Positions 7,324 to 15,324 of a stretch of 64,000 nt of DNA are shown here, piece by piece. The notes under the pieces are model-generated. The model did no database searches. It had not been told where the DNA came from and was given only the letters and a program-made list of their open reading frames with translations. Source of the DNA: Leclercia adecarboxylata (lineage in GTDB: Bacteria; Pseudomonadota; Gammaproteobacteria; Enterobacterales; Enterobacteriaceae); assembly GCF_006874705.1 (NCBI RefSeq), contig NZ_CP035382.1, forward strand, positions 248,001-312,000, read 5' to 3'. Position 1 is the first letter of the stretch; every line of letters begins with the position of its first letter. The position numbers and the translations under genes were made by a program.

Positions 7324-8375
7324 TAGGGTTTAAATACCCGTTAATTACGGTTAATTGATAGGAAATCCTGCCTGTTGTCACTGGCTAGCCTGTGGGATGT
7401 GATAACCGATATGGTATCGGATATTCAACGAAGCTTTGCGAGTGCTGGATGCGTTAAATCTGTCAACCAAATGTGTGTCAAACCAGTTTACATCCCTCTT
7501 CATCTCGAACCAAAAATAAATTTTCTTCGCAACCTTCTGAAAATGTCTTGATTTCTGTAGGTATTGAGCCGCCTGTATCGCGCTGTATGATGTCGTGGAT
7601 CGTGGGTGTGCAGTTTACATCTAGTGGGGGATAACGCCGCTACGGGCTTCTGGTGGAGCATACGGGGCTATTGATGGGGCAGTTCACATTTGTGTGGAAA
7701 AGGAAGGAACGGTGACAACCAAGCCGGGCGAATATCGCTTGTTGGTGGGGGTTATCTGGTGATGAAACCGGGCTAATGCGTGTATTGTCATGGTTCAGGC
7801 TGCACTGACTTCACATTAAATAATACTGGCTCTATCCAACCCCTTTTTTGTGGGAAAACATCAGAAAAGAAGCATCAGAGGCGATAAAAAGGCTATGCAA
7901 AAACACCCCTCATTTATGCAGCATTTATGCACTCTTTTTTATGGTCTTCTTGCAAGCAAAACTCTCTAAATAAGGCCTTTAACCTGATTCGATCATGAGT
8001 GCTGATCTGGTTAGTCGCATAACGTACATTATGTTAAATAGGACCAAAATTTAACAAATATAACAACTTGCTATGGCTGGCAGACCTGTACGATATTTAA
8101 CCAAGAATCTCAATTTCTATTGACCTCTTACGTTCTCCACTAGGCAGATCCATCTCAGAGCCGTAGTATTTTCAGCGGTCGATCATATTTTCATTTTTTT
8201 TTCTACATTATTGACATCTTGTCCAAGCCTTACGGGGCGAGGACTTACGCTTTTTTATCCTTTCACAACCTGAATTTAACCTCAAAATCAACTCTTGTGC
8301 TGAAAAGAATCCTTACTAAGATATTGCACATATAGGGATATAATAGTCTTCGCTCTCTATATGTAGTGGTTAAGT
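7324..8375. other. Gene-free region of the element, about 1.05 kb
   Basis: No ORF of useful length is present on either strand. Two things stand out. One is a tandem pair of CATTTATGCA at 7911-7920 and 7922-7931. The other is a very short frame, GTG at 7712, of 16 codons with a good AAGGA upstream, which could be a leader peptide or chance. A TATAAT hexamer at 8339-8344 could be the -10 of a promoter for the cassette downstream, though its -35 is poor. The region may hold regulatory RNA or decayed genes. Confidence 0.4.
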
Positions 8376-8390
8376 ATGAATAACAGGCAT

Positions 8391-8421
8391 AAAAAAACCG
8401 GATTCATTTTCACGAATCCGG
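8391..8421 (-). terminator. Intrinsic terminator, leftward
   Basis: The 8-bp stem CCGGATTC/GAATCCGG with an 8-nt loop is followed on the minus strand by seven T residues. There is no leftward gene just to its right, so it either ends an antisense or small RNA from 8425-8550 or shields the region to its left. On the plus strand there is no T run. Confidence 0.65.
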
Positions 8422-8431
8422 CTTACAAAGC

Positions 8432-8557
8432 ATGACCAATAGGAGTCGCCAAACTCGTATGAATCTTAGCCTTGCCTTCATTTCTGACGGCTTGATTGTG
8501 CCAGGCAAAGAGGATCATGTAAACCTTAAAATCACGCTCACAAGGAGCATTGCATGA
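8432..8557 (+). CDS. Possible small protein upstream of the DUF4062 cassette
   Basis: A 41-codon frame starts at 8432 and ends in an ATGA overlap with the 88-aa gene at 8554. It has no Shine-Dalgarno of its own. Its start codon overlaps, again as ATGA, the stop of a 19-codon frame at 8376-8435 that spans the terminator-like hairpin. The three nested frames could be coupled, or the first two could be remnants of a longer gene broken up by stops. I cannot tell which. Confidence 0.3.
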   Translation: MTNRSRQTRMNLSLAFISDGLIVPGKEDHVNLKITLTRSIA

Positions 8558-8820
8558 CCATTTGTAAACAGTCACACCGTTACAACACTCTTTTCATCAG
8601 CTTACCTCACGATCAAGGTGGTGAAGGTCGCCATAAATGTTGTGGATGCGCTTACGATCAAGGTTACCGTGCTGGTTTAGCCCGTACAGGCCAACCTTGG
8701 GTTGACTTAGCCGCCTTACCTGATAGTCAGGCGGGAACCGTTCGCCACAAAAGTCCTCAGGCAGCGTTTGCTGATGGTTATCGTGATGGTGTGCGTGAAT
8801 CCTACCGTCACGCTGGTTAA
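8554..8820 (+). CDS. Small conserved-looking protein next to DUF4062 gene
   Basis: An 88-aa protein with ATG at 8554 and a good AAGGAG six bases upstream. It has a run of cysteines (KCCGCAY) and two similar G-Y-x-x-G units (DQGYRAGL and ADGYRDGV), the second after TVRHKSPQAAF, so it may be an internal duplication of a small helical hairpin. No signal peptide or membrane segment is present. I do not recognise the family. It lies 47 bp before the DUF4062 gene in the same direction; the gap holds a short hairpin (AAGGGGC/GCCCCTT, 8830-8848) that could tune expression of the second gene. Confidence 0.65.
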   Translation: MTICKQSHRYNTLFISLPHDQGGEGRHKCCGCAYDQGYRAGLARTGQPWVDLAALPDSQAGTVRHKSPQAAFADGYRDGVRESYRHAG

Positions 8821-8867
8821 TGTTGAATTAAGGGGCTTCATGCCCCTTCCTCTTTTAAGGAATAAAA

Positions 8868-9875
8868 ATGGACAAACGCTATCAGGTTTTTGTAAGTTCA
8901 ACGTTCACGGACTTAGAAGAAGAACGAAAACATGTAATTCAGACATTAATGGAAATGGACTGTATTCCGGCCGGAATGGAGTTGTTTCCTGCAATTGATG
9001 AAGAGCAGTGGGAATTTATAAAAAAAATAATTGATGACTGTGATTATTATTTGCTGATCATCGGTGGTCGTTATGGCTCTGTTGCAGAGGACGGCCTAAG
9101 TTACACCGAAAAGGAATTCGATTATGCAGTCTCTAAAGGTTTACGTGTTGTTGTTTTAGTGCATGAGGATCCGGAAAGTCTGCCATTAGCCAAATCAGAA
9201 AAAGACTCTGCTCTCAGAGAAAAACTCAACTTATTCATTGAGAAGGCATCAACTAATCGTCTTCGAAAAACATGGTCCACTGCTCGAGATTTGCCAGGAC
9301 TGGTCGCTCTGAGTATGAGCAAAACAATAAAAACCTATCCAGCAGTCGGATGGGTTAGAGCGAATCTGACAAGCTCTGAAAACGATTTACGTGCAATGGT
9401 CGAACTGCAAAAAGAAAATGAATTGTTGAAAAAGGAACTGTCAAAGACGACATCGCATCACAACCAAATGCCAGACTTAAACTTGGCAGATTTTGATGAT
9501 GACTTTGAATTCAACTGTCTTTCAGTTTTTCCACATTATGGGCAAAGAAGCTGGTCTGTGACAATGAAATGGAGTGACATTTTTCATACAATATCTCCCT
9601 ACCTCACTCAGTATTATTCGGAATCAAATGTGTCGTCAACAATTGCTGAAACAGCGAAAAGTCTTGCAGAGCAAGGCGGAACATCCCCTAGAGTTAGCTC
9701 TCAGGATCTCAAAACGATAGGCGTGCAAATGCGTGCATACGGTTTAATCAAAATAGACTATTTAAAAACGACTAATGGTAGTATGAATACTTTCTGGTCA
9801 TTAACAGAAGCAGGACAGGTTAAAATGCTGAAAACTAGAACGATAAAAAAGCAAGCTCAAATAGAAACAGAGTAA
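8868..9875 (+). CDS. DUF4062-domain protein with C-terminal winged helix, possible defence gene
   Basis: A 335-aa soluble protein. Residues 1 to about 165 are a DUF4062 domain, marked by [16 protein letters not shown] at the N-terminus, [15 protein letters not shown] and EKEFDYAV. This fold is related to TIR/nucleoside-deoxyribosyltransferase domains and commonly heads signalling or NTPase proteins of defence loci. A short coiled coil ([14 protein letters not shown], about 180-195) links it to a C-terminal region that looks like a winged helix (about 265-320: [13 protein letters not shown], then [13 protein letters not shown]). No nuclease or ATPase motif is visible. Its position between phage genes and the integrase is typical of cargo. 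AAGGA precedes the ATG and a terminator follows. A defence role is inferred. Confidence 0.8.
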   Translation: MDKRYQVFVSSTFTDLEEERKHVIQTLMEMDCIPAGMELFPAIDEEQWEFIKKIIDDCDYYLLIIGGRYGSVAEDGLSYTEKEFDYAVSKGLRVVVLVHEDPESLPLAKSEKDSALREKLNLFIEKASTNRLRKTWSTARDLPGLVALSMSKTIKTYPAVGWVRANLTSSENDLRAMVELQKENELLKKELSKTTSHHNQMPDLNLADFDDDFEFNCLSVFPHYGQRSWSVTMKWSDIFHTISPYLTQYYSESNVSSTIAETAKSLAEQGGTSPRVSSQDLKTIGVQMRAYGLIKIDYLKTTNGSMNTFWSLTEAGQVKMLKTRTIKKQAQIETE

Positions 9876-9887
9876 TTCCCTTTGATT

Positions 9888-9913
9888 TCGCCCCATTACT
9901 TGGGGCGATTTTT
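9888..9913 (+). terminator. Terminator of the DUF4062 gene
   Basis: The 7-bp stem TCGCCCC/GGGGCGA with a 7-nt loop is followed by TTTTT, 13 bp after the stop codon. It lies between the convergent DUF4062 and integrase genes. Confidence 0.8.
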
Positions 9914-9951
9914 GCTCATAAAATGAAGACAATCCTTCGGGAATCTTAGTA

Positions 9952-11310
9952 TTATTTTTCCCAGCATAAGCCATCAATTACATAACATACCGTAGAAAGT
10001 GGGAAAGTATGAAGATAGCGCCTGGTGATTCCTGAGCCGCTCTTCTCATGACCAACCACCTGCTGCAAGTGCGCCAAGTTCCCAACCCAGCCAGCTAAGG
10101 AAGCTGAAATCATGGTGTGTCTAAATGAATGCACCAGCCGCCGCTGTCCATAATCATCAAGATACGGAATACCAAGCTGATCGCGAACATCAGCTAACAC
10201 TTTGCCGATCTTCGGCATGTTTTTACCCGATACAGGCGAGAAGATTTTCTCTTTCCACTGACGGATAACAAAATCAAGGAAACCCCACTCAATCAGTTTT
10301 GGGTGGATGGTAACTTGTCGCGTTGCGTTCTCAGTTTTCCCCTGCCCTCCTTCTGCGATTAGGAGATAGTGCCGCTGGCTATCTTCATCGAATTTGATCT
10401 GCGACTTCTCCAGCTTGGCGATCTCCCCTCTTCTGGCTCCCGTATACGCCAACAACAGAATGATCCACTTCTGCCAGCCGTCAGGCTGCTTGAGCGCCCA
10501 CCCCACAAACTTTCTCATTTCTGCCACACTGTATGCGCCAAACCTCGCTTTTGACGGTGCGGCGACTACTCCATCAGTGGGAGACTTTTCCAGAATATCT
10601 TTGTTGTCAGTCAGGAAGGTTTTGAACAGAGATTTATAAATCTTCAAATGCTTGTGGATAGACTCAGCGCCTACTAAATCCTCAGGCGGGACATCATCAC
10701 ACTCAATCAGTTGCTGAACAGTCATCGACCGATAAGGCTGCACAACGCGCTTAGGCAAGTTTTCAACAACTTCCATCACCTGCTTGATATCTTGTTTTGT
10801 GATGATCGTTACATCGGTTGATGCGCCAAGGACAATGAACAGGACTTCCATAAAGCGCTCATTGGCCTGTGAAATTGCCTTCGTCCAGTTCTGAGCCTTC
10901 TCCTTTTTGTACATATTCCACGCACCAGCCAGCGTTAGCACTTCTTTTGGTTCATCTTGCTTTTGTGACTTAGTAACTGCTGCCGGGGTAACAGTCTCCC
11001 GGTATTCCTGAGCAACCAACGGCTGAATATTACTCTGCTCATTATTGATGAATTGTTGAACCAGCCAGTGTTCACTCTGCTGCTTTAAGCGGTTGCTGAA
11101 ATCTGAAAGACGTTGACCAAACTGATCCGGGTGGATGGTTCCACGTTTGACTAAGGGAATGGCTGGAGAAACAAATGACATCAGGAGTTGCGCGTGGCTG
11201 TGGCTATCAGTCTCTAACGACCGACGGAAATATTTATGACCCGACAGGCGAAAGCTGACGTAGTAGATCCCGTTACGGATGATGGTGTGATTGATAGATG
11301 TGTGTGCCAT
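9952..11310 (-). CDS. int: Tyrosine-recombinase integrase
   Basis: Catalyses site-specific integration and excision of the element. The 452-aa protein has an N-terminal arm-binding region (YYVSFRLSGHKYFRRSLETD), a SAM-like core-binding domain, and a C-terminal catalytic domain. The catalytic residues are recognisable: Arg in LAYTGARRGEIAKL, His and Arg in VHSFRHT, His in VVGHEKSGS and the nucleophilic Tyr in TRRYLHTF. The frame also runs to ATG 11337, without a Shine-Dalgarno; the ATG at 11310 has a weak AGAG. The gene lies directly downstream of the TPP riboswitch and the presumed attachment core, as integrases normally flank attP. Confidence 0.93.
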   Translation of the reverse strand: MAHTSINHTIIRNGIYYVSFRLSGHKYFRRSLETDSHSHAQLLMSFVSPAIPLVKRGTIHPDQFGQRLSDFSNRLKQQSEHWLVQQFINNEQSNIQPLVAQEYRETVTPAAVTKSQKQDEPKEVLTLAGAWNMYKKEKAQNWTKAISQANERFMEVLFIVLGASTDVTIITKQDIKQVMEVVENLPKRVVQPYRSMTVQQLIECDDVPPEDLVGAESIHKHLKIYKSLFKTFLTDNKDILEKSPTDGVVAAPSKARFGAYSVAEMRKFVGWALKQPDGWQKWIILLLAYTGARRGEIAKLEKSQIKFDEDSQRHYLLIAEGGQGKTENATRQVTIHPKLIEWGFLDFVIRQWKEKIFSPVSGKNMPKIGKVLADVRDQLGIPYLDDYGQRRLVHSFRHTMISASLAGWVGNLAHLQQVVGHEKSGSGITRRYLHTFPLSTVCYVIDGLCWEK

Positions 11311-11383
11311 TTTGTTTGTCTCTGTGAGTGACAACATAACAAAATGAAGAGAAAAAACCGTGCAAGTATTTGATTTATATCTT

Positions 11384-11415
11384 GGATAATCGCCAGGACT
11401 ACGCTGGCATTATCC
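11384..11415 (-). other. Candidate attachment core (attR) inside the riboswitch
   Basis: On the plus strand GGATAATCGCCAG (11384-11396) and CTGGCATTATCC (11404-11415) form an inverted repeat, broken by one unpaired base and separated by exactly 7 bp (11397-11403). That is the architecture of a tyrosine-recombinase core: two inverted binding sites around a 7-bp overlap. The right arm belongs to the TPP aptamer, a host sequence, while the left arm is on the integrase side, where the sequence departs from the thiM leader I know. As RNA, the same bases would make a stable hairpin that competes with the aptamer. Confidence 0.6.
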
Positions 11416-11468
11416 AGATCAGGTGGTACGGGTATTTCTCAGCCTTCACAAGGAAGGGCACCCCGAGT
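11398..11468 (-). promoter_or_regulatory. TPP riboswitch (THI element), host thiM leader
   Basis: The minus strand carries the conserved THI-box blocks in order: ACTCGGGGTGCCCTTC, GAAGGCTGAGAAATACCC, ACCTGATCTGGATAATGCC and AGCGTAG. This matches the E. coli thiM aptamer nearly base for base, with the P3 loop differing. TPP binding normally blocks ribosome access to thiM. Here the next gene downstream is the integrase (90-160 nt away) and thiM is not in the window. E. coli has thiM in this part of the map, which supports thiM as the original gene. The expression platform beyond the aptamer is not that of thiM. Confidence 0.93.
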
Positions 11469-11471
11469 CAA

Positions 11472-11491
11472 ATTACATAAGATGATGTAAT
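11472..11491. promoter_or_regulatory. Palindrome upstream of the riboswitch
   Basis: ATTACAT and ATGTAAT form a perfect 7-bp inverted repeat around 6 bp, 4 bp upstream of the aptamer. Read leftwards it includes TATGTA, a usable -10 for the thiM leader, so it may be an operator at the start site. No matching -35 is strong. Confidence 0.35.
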
Positions 11492-11708
11492 CACGGCAGC
11501 GTAGAGGATGCGTCTGGCAATAGCAAGAACCTTTCTGCTACCGCGATGCCTCACCAGGATTACGCCCATAACTTTAGCTATTCGTGCTAAATGTGATCTT
11601 CATCAACCTGAGGGTACTGGCCTTCCGGGATAGTAACCGTGCGCAATGATTGCGTTACTAATATAGAAACCGGCTACGAAATTCCAGAACAAAGATAAAG
11701 GTTAATGT

Positions 11709-12185
11709 ATGAAAAAGATTCTGTTGGTGGGTGTGGTTGCAGCGCTTCTCGCGGGCTGCGTCTCTGAAGAACAGCGGTTAGCACAGTGTGAGGCAAAAGG
11801 CGTCAGCCGTGATGCGTGCTATATCGCCGACCAGAACCGTCAGGCCACCATCAATGCCGCCGCTGAGAAACAGGCCCTGGAGAATGCCCATGCCGCCATA
11901 CAGCATGCGCAGGCAGCGCGTATTGGCGACCCGCTGCGTGAAGCCTCTTTTAGCGCCAACGGCATCAAAGCCACCATCAACAATGGTTTCACTCAGGCCA
12001 CCATCAATGGCAAAAAAGCCACGGTAAAGCGTTCGAATGCGAACTTCTACGAAATTAAAGGGGCCGGTTACGTTCTGTCGATCTCCCTTGATATTGACGG
12101 CGTCACCGATGCGTCATGGAATAAAAACAGGGGTCGCGATCATGGGATTCTGAACGTCGTTCAAAATACTCCTAAAGCATTCTAA
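11709..12185 (+). CDS. Small lipoprotein of unknown function
   Basis: A 158-aa protein with a lipoprotein signal peptide: KK at the start, a hydrophobic core and lipobox LLAGC, with Cys16 as the modified residue. After it come a Cys-containing N-terminal stretch (QCEAKGVSRDACY), an alanine-rich helix (about 35-75) that could be a coiled coil, and a C-terminal strand-rich part (NGIKATINNGFTQATINGKKA). Residue +2 is Val, not Asp, so sorting to the outer membrane is expected. AAAGG precedes the ATG. A possible promoter is TTGCGT-18 bp-TACGAA near 11650-11680. It stands alone next to the element's right end. Confidence 0.8.
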   Translation: MKKILLVGVVAALLAGCVSEEQRLAQCEAKGVSRDACYIADQNRQATINAAAEKQALENAHAAIQHAQAARIGDPLREASFSANGIKATINNGFTQATINGKKATVKRSNANFYEIKGAGYVLSISLDIDGVTDASWNKNRGRDHGILNVVQNTPKAF

Positions 12186-12249
12186 AATACCCCACTTTTT
12201 TCCGCAGAGCGCTCCCCAGGAAACCTCAGTAGCCATGCGGGGTTACGGC

Positions 12250-12276
12250 TTACGCGCGTTGTTTCAACGCGCGTAA
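12250..12276. repeat. Perfect 12-bp inverted repeat
   Basis: TTACGCGCGTTG and CAACGCGCGTAA are perfect inverted arms separated by only TTT. No T run follows on either strand, so it is not a canonical terminator. It lies between the lipoprotein gene and dat, and could stabilise the 3' end of the lipoprotein mRNA or bind a dimeric regulator of dat. Confidence 0.6.
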
Positions 12277-12411
12277 CAAAACGATAAACAATTAACCATT
12301 GAGCCCCGCGCAAAAAGGCTCTATATTGGCCGCGATTTTTGATGCCCTTCTCATTTTCTTAATTAATTATTCAATCGTGGCCACGTGCTGAGCTGCGGTT
12401 GTAGGAGTGAT

Positions 12412-13794
12412 ATGATGACGGATAAAGTCCGTATTGATACTTTGAATGCCTCTTCTTTCAAAACCAACGAAACCTATCTGGCCCGTCAGGCCGAAATGGA
12501 ATCCAATGTCAGGAGTTATCCGCGCAAGCTGCCTTTAGCCATTACTAAGGCGGATGGGGTGTGGATCACCGATGCGGATAACAAAGAGTATCTTGATTGC
12601 CTGGCCGGAGCGGGAACGCTGGCGCTGGGTCATAACCATCCTGATGTGCTGAAAAGCATCCAAAGTGTCATTACCAGCGGCTTGCCGTTACATACCCTGG
12701 ATCTGACCACGCCGTTGAAAGACGCGTTCTCAGAATACCTGCTCTCCATGCTGCCAGGTCAGGGCAAAGAGTACTGCCTGCAGTTTACCGGCCCATCCGG
12801 TGCGGACGCTGTTGAAGCCGCGCTGAAGCTGGCGAAAAAAGTGACCGGCCGTAGCGGCATTATCAGCTTCTCCGGTGCCTATCACGGCATGACCCACGGC
12901 GCGCTGTCCGTGACCGGCAACCTGTCTCCGAAAGAAGCGGTTGACGGCATGATGCCGGAAGTGCAGTTCATGCCTTACCCGCACGAGTACCGCTGCCCGC
13001 TGGGTATCGGCGGTGAAGCAGGCGTGAAAGCCCTGACCTACTACTTCGAAAACCTGATCAACGACGTTGAGAGCGGCGTGCGTAAACCTGCTGCCGTGAT
13101 CCTGGAAGCCGTTCAGGGCGAAGGCGGCGTGAACCCGGCACCGGTTGAGTGGCTGCAACGCATCCGTAAAGTGACCGAAGAGCACGGCATCCTGCTGATC
13201 CTCGACGAAGTGCAGGCTGGCTTTGCTCGTACCGGTAAATTCTTCGCCTTCGAACACGCGGGTATCCAGCCAGACATCGTGGTGATGTCCAAAGCTGTCG
13301 GCGGCGGTCTGCCGCTGGCCGTTCTCGGTATCAAAAAGCAGTTCGATGCCTGGTCTCCGGGTCACCATACCGGTACTTTCCGTGGCAACCAGCTGGCGAT
13401 GGCGACCGGACTCACCACCCTGCAGATCCTCAAAGAGCAGAACATTGCCGATAAAGTTGCCGCCCAGGGCGAGTGGCTGAAGGCGAAGCTGGTTGAGCTG
13501 CAGAAACGCTATCCGGTTATTGGTCACGTGCGCGGTCTGGGCATGATGATTGGTATCGAGATTGTTAAACCGCACGAAGCTGCCGACCATATGGGCTGCT
13601 TCCCGGGCGACGGCGAGCTGTCCGCGCTGATCCAGAAGAAATGCTTCGAAGCCGGTCTGATTCTGGAGCGTGGCGGCCGTAACGGTAACGTGGTGCGTCT
13701 GCTGCCTTCCCTGCTGATCAGCGATCAGGAGCTGAACGTGTTCCTGGACAAATTTGAGCAGGCGCTGCTTGCTGCGGGCGTTCGCCCAGTCTAA
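12412..13794 (+). CDS. dat: Diaminobutyrate--2-oxoglutarate aminotransferase
   Basis: Makes L-2,4-diaminobutyrate from aspartate 4-semialdehyde and glutamate, a PLP-dependent step. It is a class III aminotransferase of about 460 aa: [17 protein letters not shown] binds the PLP phosphate, [15 protein letters not shown] is the aromatic stacking region, [13 protein letters not shown] has the Asp that pairs with the pyridine nitrogen, and VMSKAVGGG carries the Schiff-base Lys. A frame extends to 12385, but TAGGAG at 12402-12407 directs initiation to ATG 12412 or 12415. It is followed after 9 bp by ddc, so the two enzymes form an operon that yields 1,3-diaminopropane. Confidence 0.95.
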   Translation: MMTDKVRIDTLNASSFKTNETYLARQAEMESNVRSYPRKLPLAITKADGVWITDADNKEYLDCLAGAGTLALGHNHPDVLKSIQSVITSGLPLHTLDLTTPLKDAFSEYLLSMLPGQGKEYCLQFTGPSGADAVEAALKLAKKVTGRSGIISFSGAYHGMTHGALSVTGNLSPKEAVDGMMPEVQFMPYPHEYRCPLGIGGEAGVKALTYYFENLINDVESGVRKPAAVILEAVQGEGGVNPAPVEWLQRIRKVTEEHGILLILDEVQAGFARTGKFFAFEHAGIQPDIVVMSKAVGGGLPLAVLGIKKQFDAWSPGHHTGTFRGNQLAMATGLTTLQILKEQNIADKVAAQGEWLKAKLVELQKRYPVIGHVRGLGMMIGIEIVKPHEAADHMGCFPGDGELSALIQKKCFEAGLILERGGRNGNVVRLLPSLLISDQELNVFLDKFEQALLAAGVRPV

Positions 13795-13803
13795 CCGGAG
13801 ACA

Positions 13804-15279
13804 ATGGATACAATGTCAGATTTAAACCCGATTTTGTCGTCGTCGGCGCAAAGCATCGAAGCCTATCAGCAGGCCATCGAGCAGAGCACTCAGGCGGTTA
13901 TGCAGTGGCTGAAACAGCCGGAAATGTACCAGGGTAAAACGGTCGCCGAGCTGCGCGAGCGCATCAACCTGGAGTTCAGCCCGGAAGGGCTGGGCAACGA
14001 GACCGCCATCGAGCGTGCCGTTGAATATTTCCTGAAAGACAGCCTGGCGGTGCATCATCCGCAGTGTGTGGCGCACCTCCACTGCCCGAGCCTGGTGGTA
14101 AGCCAGGCGGCGGAAGTGATGATCAACGCCACTAACCAGAGCATGGACTCCTGGGATCAGAGCCCGTCTGCGACCATTATCGAGATAAAACTGATCGAGT
14201 GGCTGCGTACCCGTCTGGGTTACCAGCCTGGCGACGCCGGCGTCTTCACCAGCGGCGGCACCCAGAGCAACATGATGGGTCTGATGCTGGCGCGCGATGC
14301 TTTCTTCGCGCGTCAGGGCCACTCCGTCCAGCAGGATGGTCTGGTGGGCGATCTGCGTAAGATCCGGGTGCTGTGCTCCGACAGCGCGCACTTCTCCGTG
14401 CAGAAGAACATGGCGCTGATGGGCCTCGGCTATCAGTCCGTTATTCAGGTAAAAACTGACGAATGTTCGCGTATGGATCTGACCGATCTGGCGGCGAAAA
14501 TCGAGCAGTGTAATGCCAACGGCGAACAGATTCTGGCGATCGTTGCCACCGCAGGGACCACCGACGCGGGGGCTATCGATCCGCTGCGTGCCATTGCGGA
14601 GCTGGCGGCGAAGCAGAATATCTGGGTTCACGTGGATGCGGCCTGGGGCGGCGCGCTGCTGATGTCTGAGAAGTATCGCGATTACCTCGACGGTATCGAG
14701 CTGGTGGATTCCGTAACCCTGGACTTCCACAAGCAGTTCTTCCAGACCATCAGCTGCGGCGCGTTCCTGCTGAAAGAGGCGCGTCACTATGAGCTGATGC
14801 GCTATCAGGCGGCGTACCTGAACTCTGAGTTTGACGAAGAGGCTGGCGTACCGAACCTGGTATCCAAATCCCTGCAAACCACCCGTCGCTTTGACGCGCT
14901 GAAGCTGTGGATGAGCCTGGAAGCGCTGGGTCAGAAGAAATACGCCGAGATCATCGATCACGGTGTGACCATGGCGCAGCAGGTTGCCGCGTATGTTACC
15001 GAACAGCCACAGCTGGAGCTGGTGATGCCGCCGCAGCTGGCGAGCGTGCTGTTCCGCTTCCGTCCTGAACTGAATCTGGACGATGCGGGCATTGCGCTGC
15101 TCAACCAGAAAATTGGTGATGCGCTGCTGGAATCGGGGCGTGCCAACGTCGGTGTAACCGAGCATAACGGTATCACCTGCCTGAAGCTGACCCTGCTGAA
15201 CCCAATCGTGACGCTGGAGGATGTCAAAGTCCTGCTGTCACTGGTGGAACGCACGGCGCACGAGCTGCTGGCGAAGTAA
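13804..15279 (+). CDS. ddc: L-2,4-diaminobutyrate decarboxylase
   Basis: Decarboxylates L-2,4-diaminobutyrate to 1,3-diaminopropane with PLP. The 491-aa protein is a group II decarboxylase: FTSGGTQSNMMGL near residue 155, HVDAAWGGALL (Asp binding the cofactor nitrogen) and TLDFHKQFFQ with the cofactor Lys near residue 310. It lies 9 bp after dat, with GGAG just before ATG 13804; a second ATG at 13813 is also possible. A terminator at 15289 ends the operon. The pathway supplies diaminopropane as a polyamine, and in some bacteria as a siderophore precursor; no siderophore gene is nearby. Confidence 0.95.
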   Translation: MDTMSDLNPILSSSAQSIEAYQQAIEQSTQAVMQWLKQPEMYQGKTVAELRERINLEFSPEGLGNETAIERAVEYFLKDSLAVHHPQCVAHLHCPSLVVSQAAEVMINATNQSMDSWDQSPSATIIEIKLIEWLRTRLGYQPGDAGVFTSGGTQSNMMGLMLARDAFFARQGHSVQQDGLVGDLRKIRVLCSDSAHFSVQKNMALMGLGYQSVIQVKTDECSRMDLTDLAAKIEQCNANGEQILAIVATAGTTDAGAIDPLRAIAELAAKQNIWVHVDAAWGGALLMSEKYRDYLDGIELVDSVTLDFHKQFFQTISCGAFLLKEARHYELMRYQAAYLNSEFDEEAGVPNLVSKSLQTTRRFDALKLWMSLEALGQKKYAEIIDHGVTMAQQVAAYVTEQPQLELVMPPQLASVLFRFRPELNLDDAGIALLNQKIGDALLESGRANVGVTEHNGITCLKLTLLNPIVTLEDVKVLLSLVERTAHELLAK

Positions 15280-15288
15280 GTTGTTCAA

Positions 15289-15316
15289 CCCGGCAGCGTT
15301 CGCTGCCGGGTCTTTA
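15289..15316 (+). terminator. Terminator of dat-ddc
   Basis: Ten bases after the ddc stop a 9-bp GC-rich stem (CCCGGCAGC/GCTGCCGGG) with a short loop is followed by TCTTTAT. It lies between the convergent ddc and wzc genes. Confidence 0.75.
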
Positions 15317-15324
15317 TCCCCTCG

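Noticed and set aside
11310..11709. tRNA gene as attachment site of the element
   Set aside because: No tRNA-like cloverleaf or GTTCGA loop is seen next to the integrase; the conserved RNA there is the TPP aptamer.
12730..13590. Long antisense frame (286 codons) within dat
   Set aside because: Codon-phase shadow of a GC-rich gene; His/Gln-rich translation without any domain.
13822..15165. Antisense frame of 447 codons over ddc
   Set aside because: Mirror of a strongly coding gene; no ribosome site and low-complexity composition.
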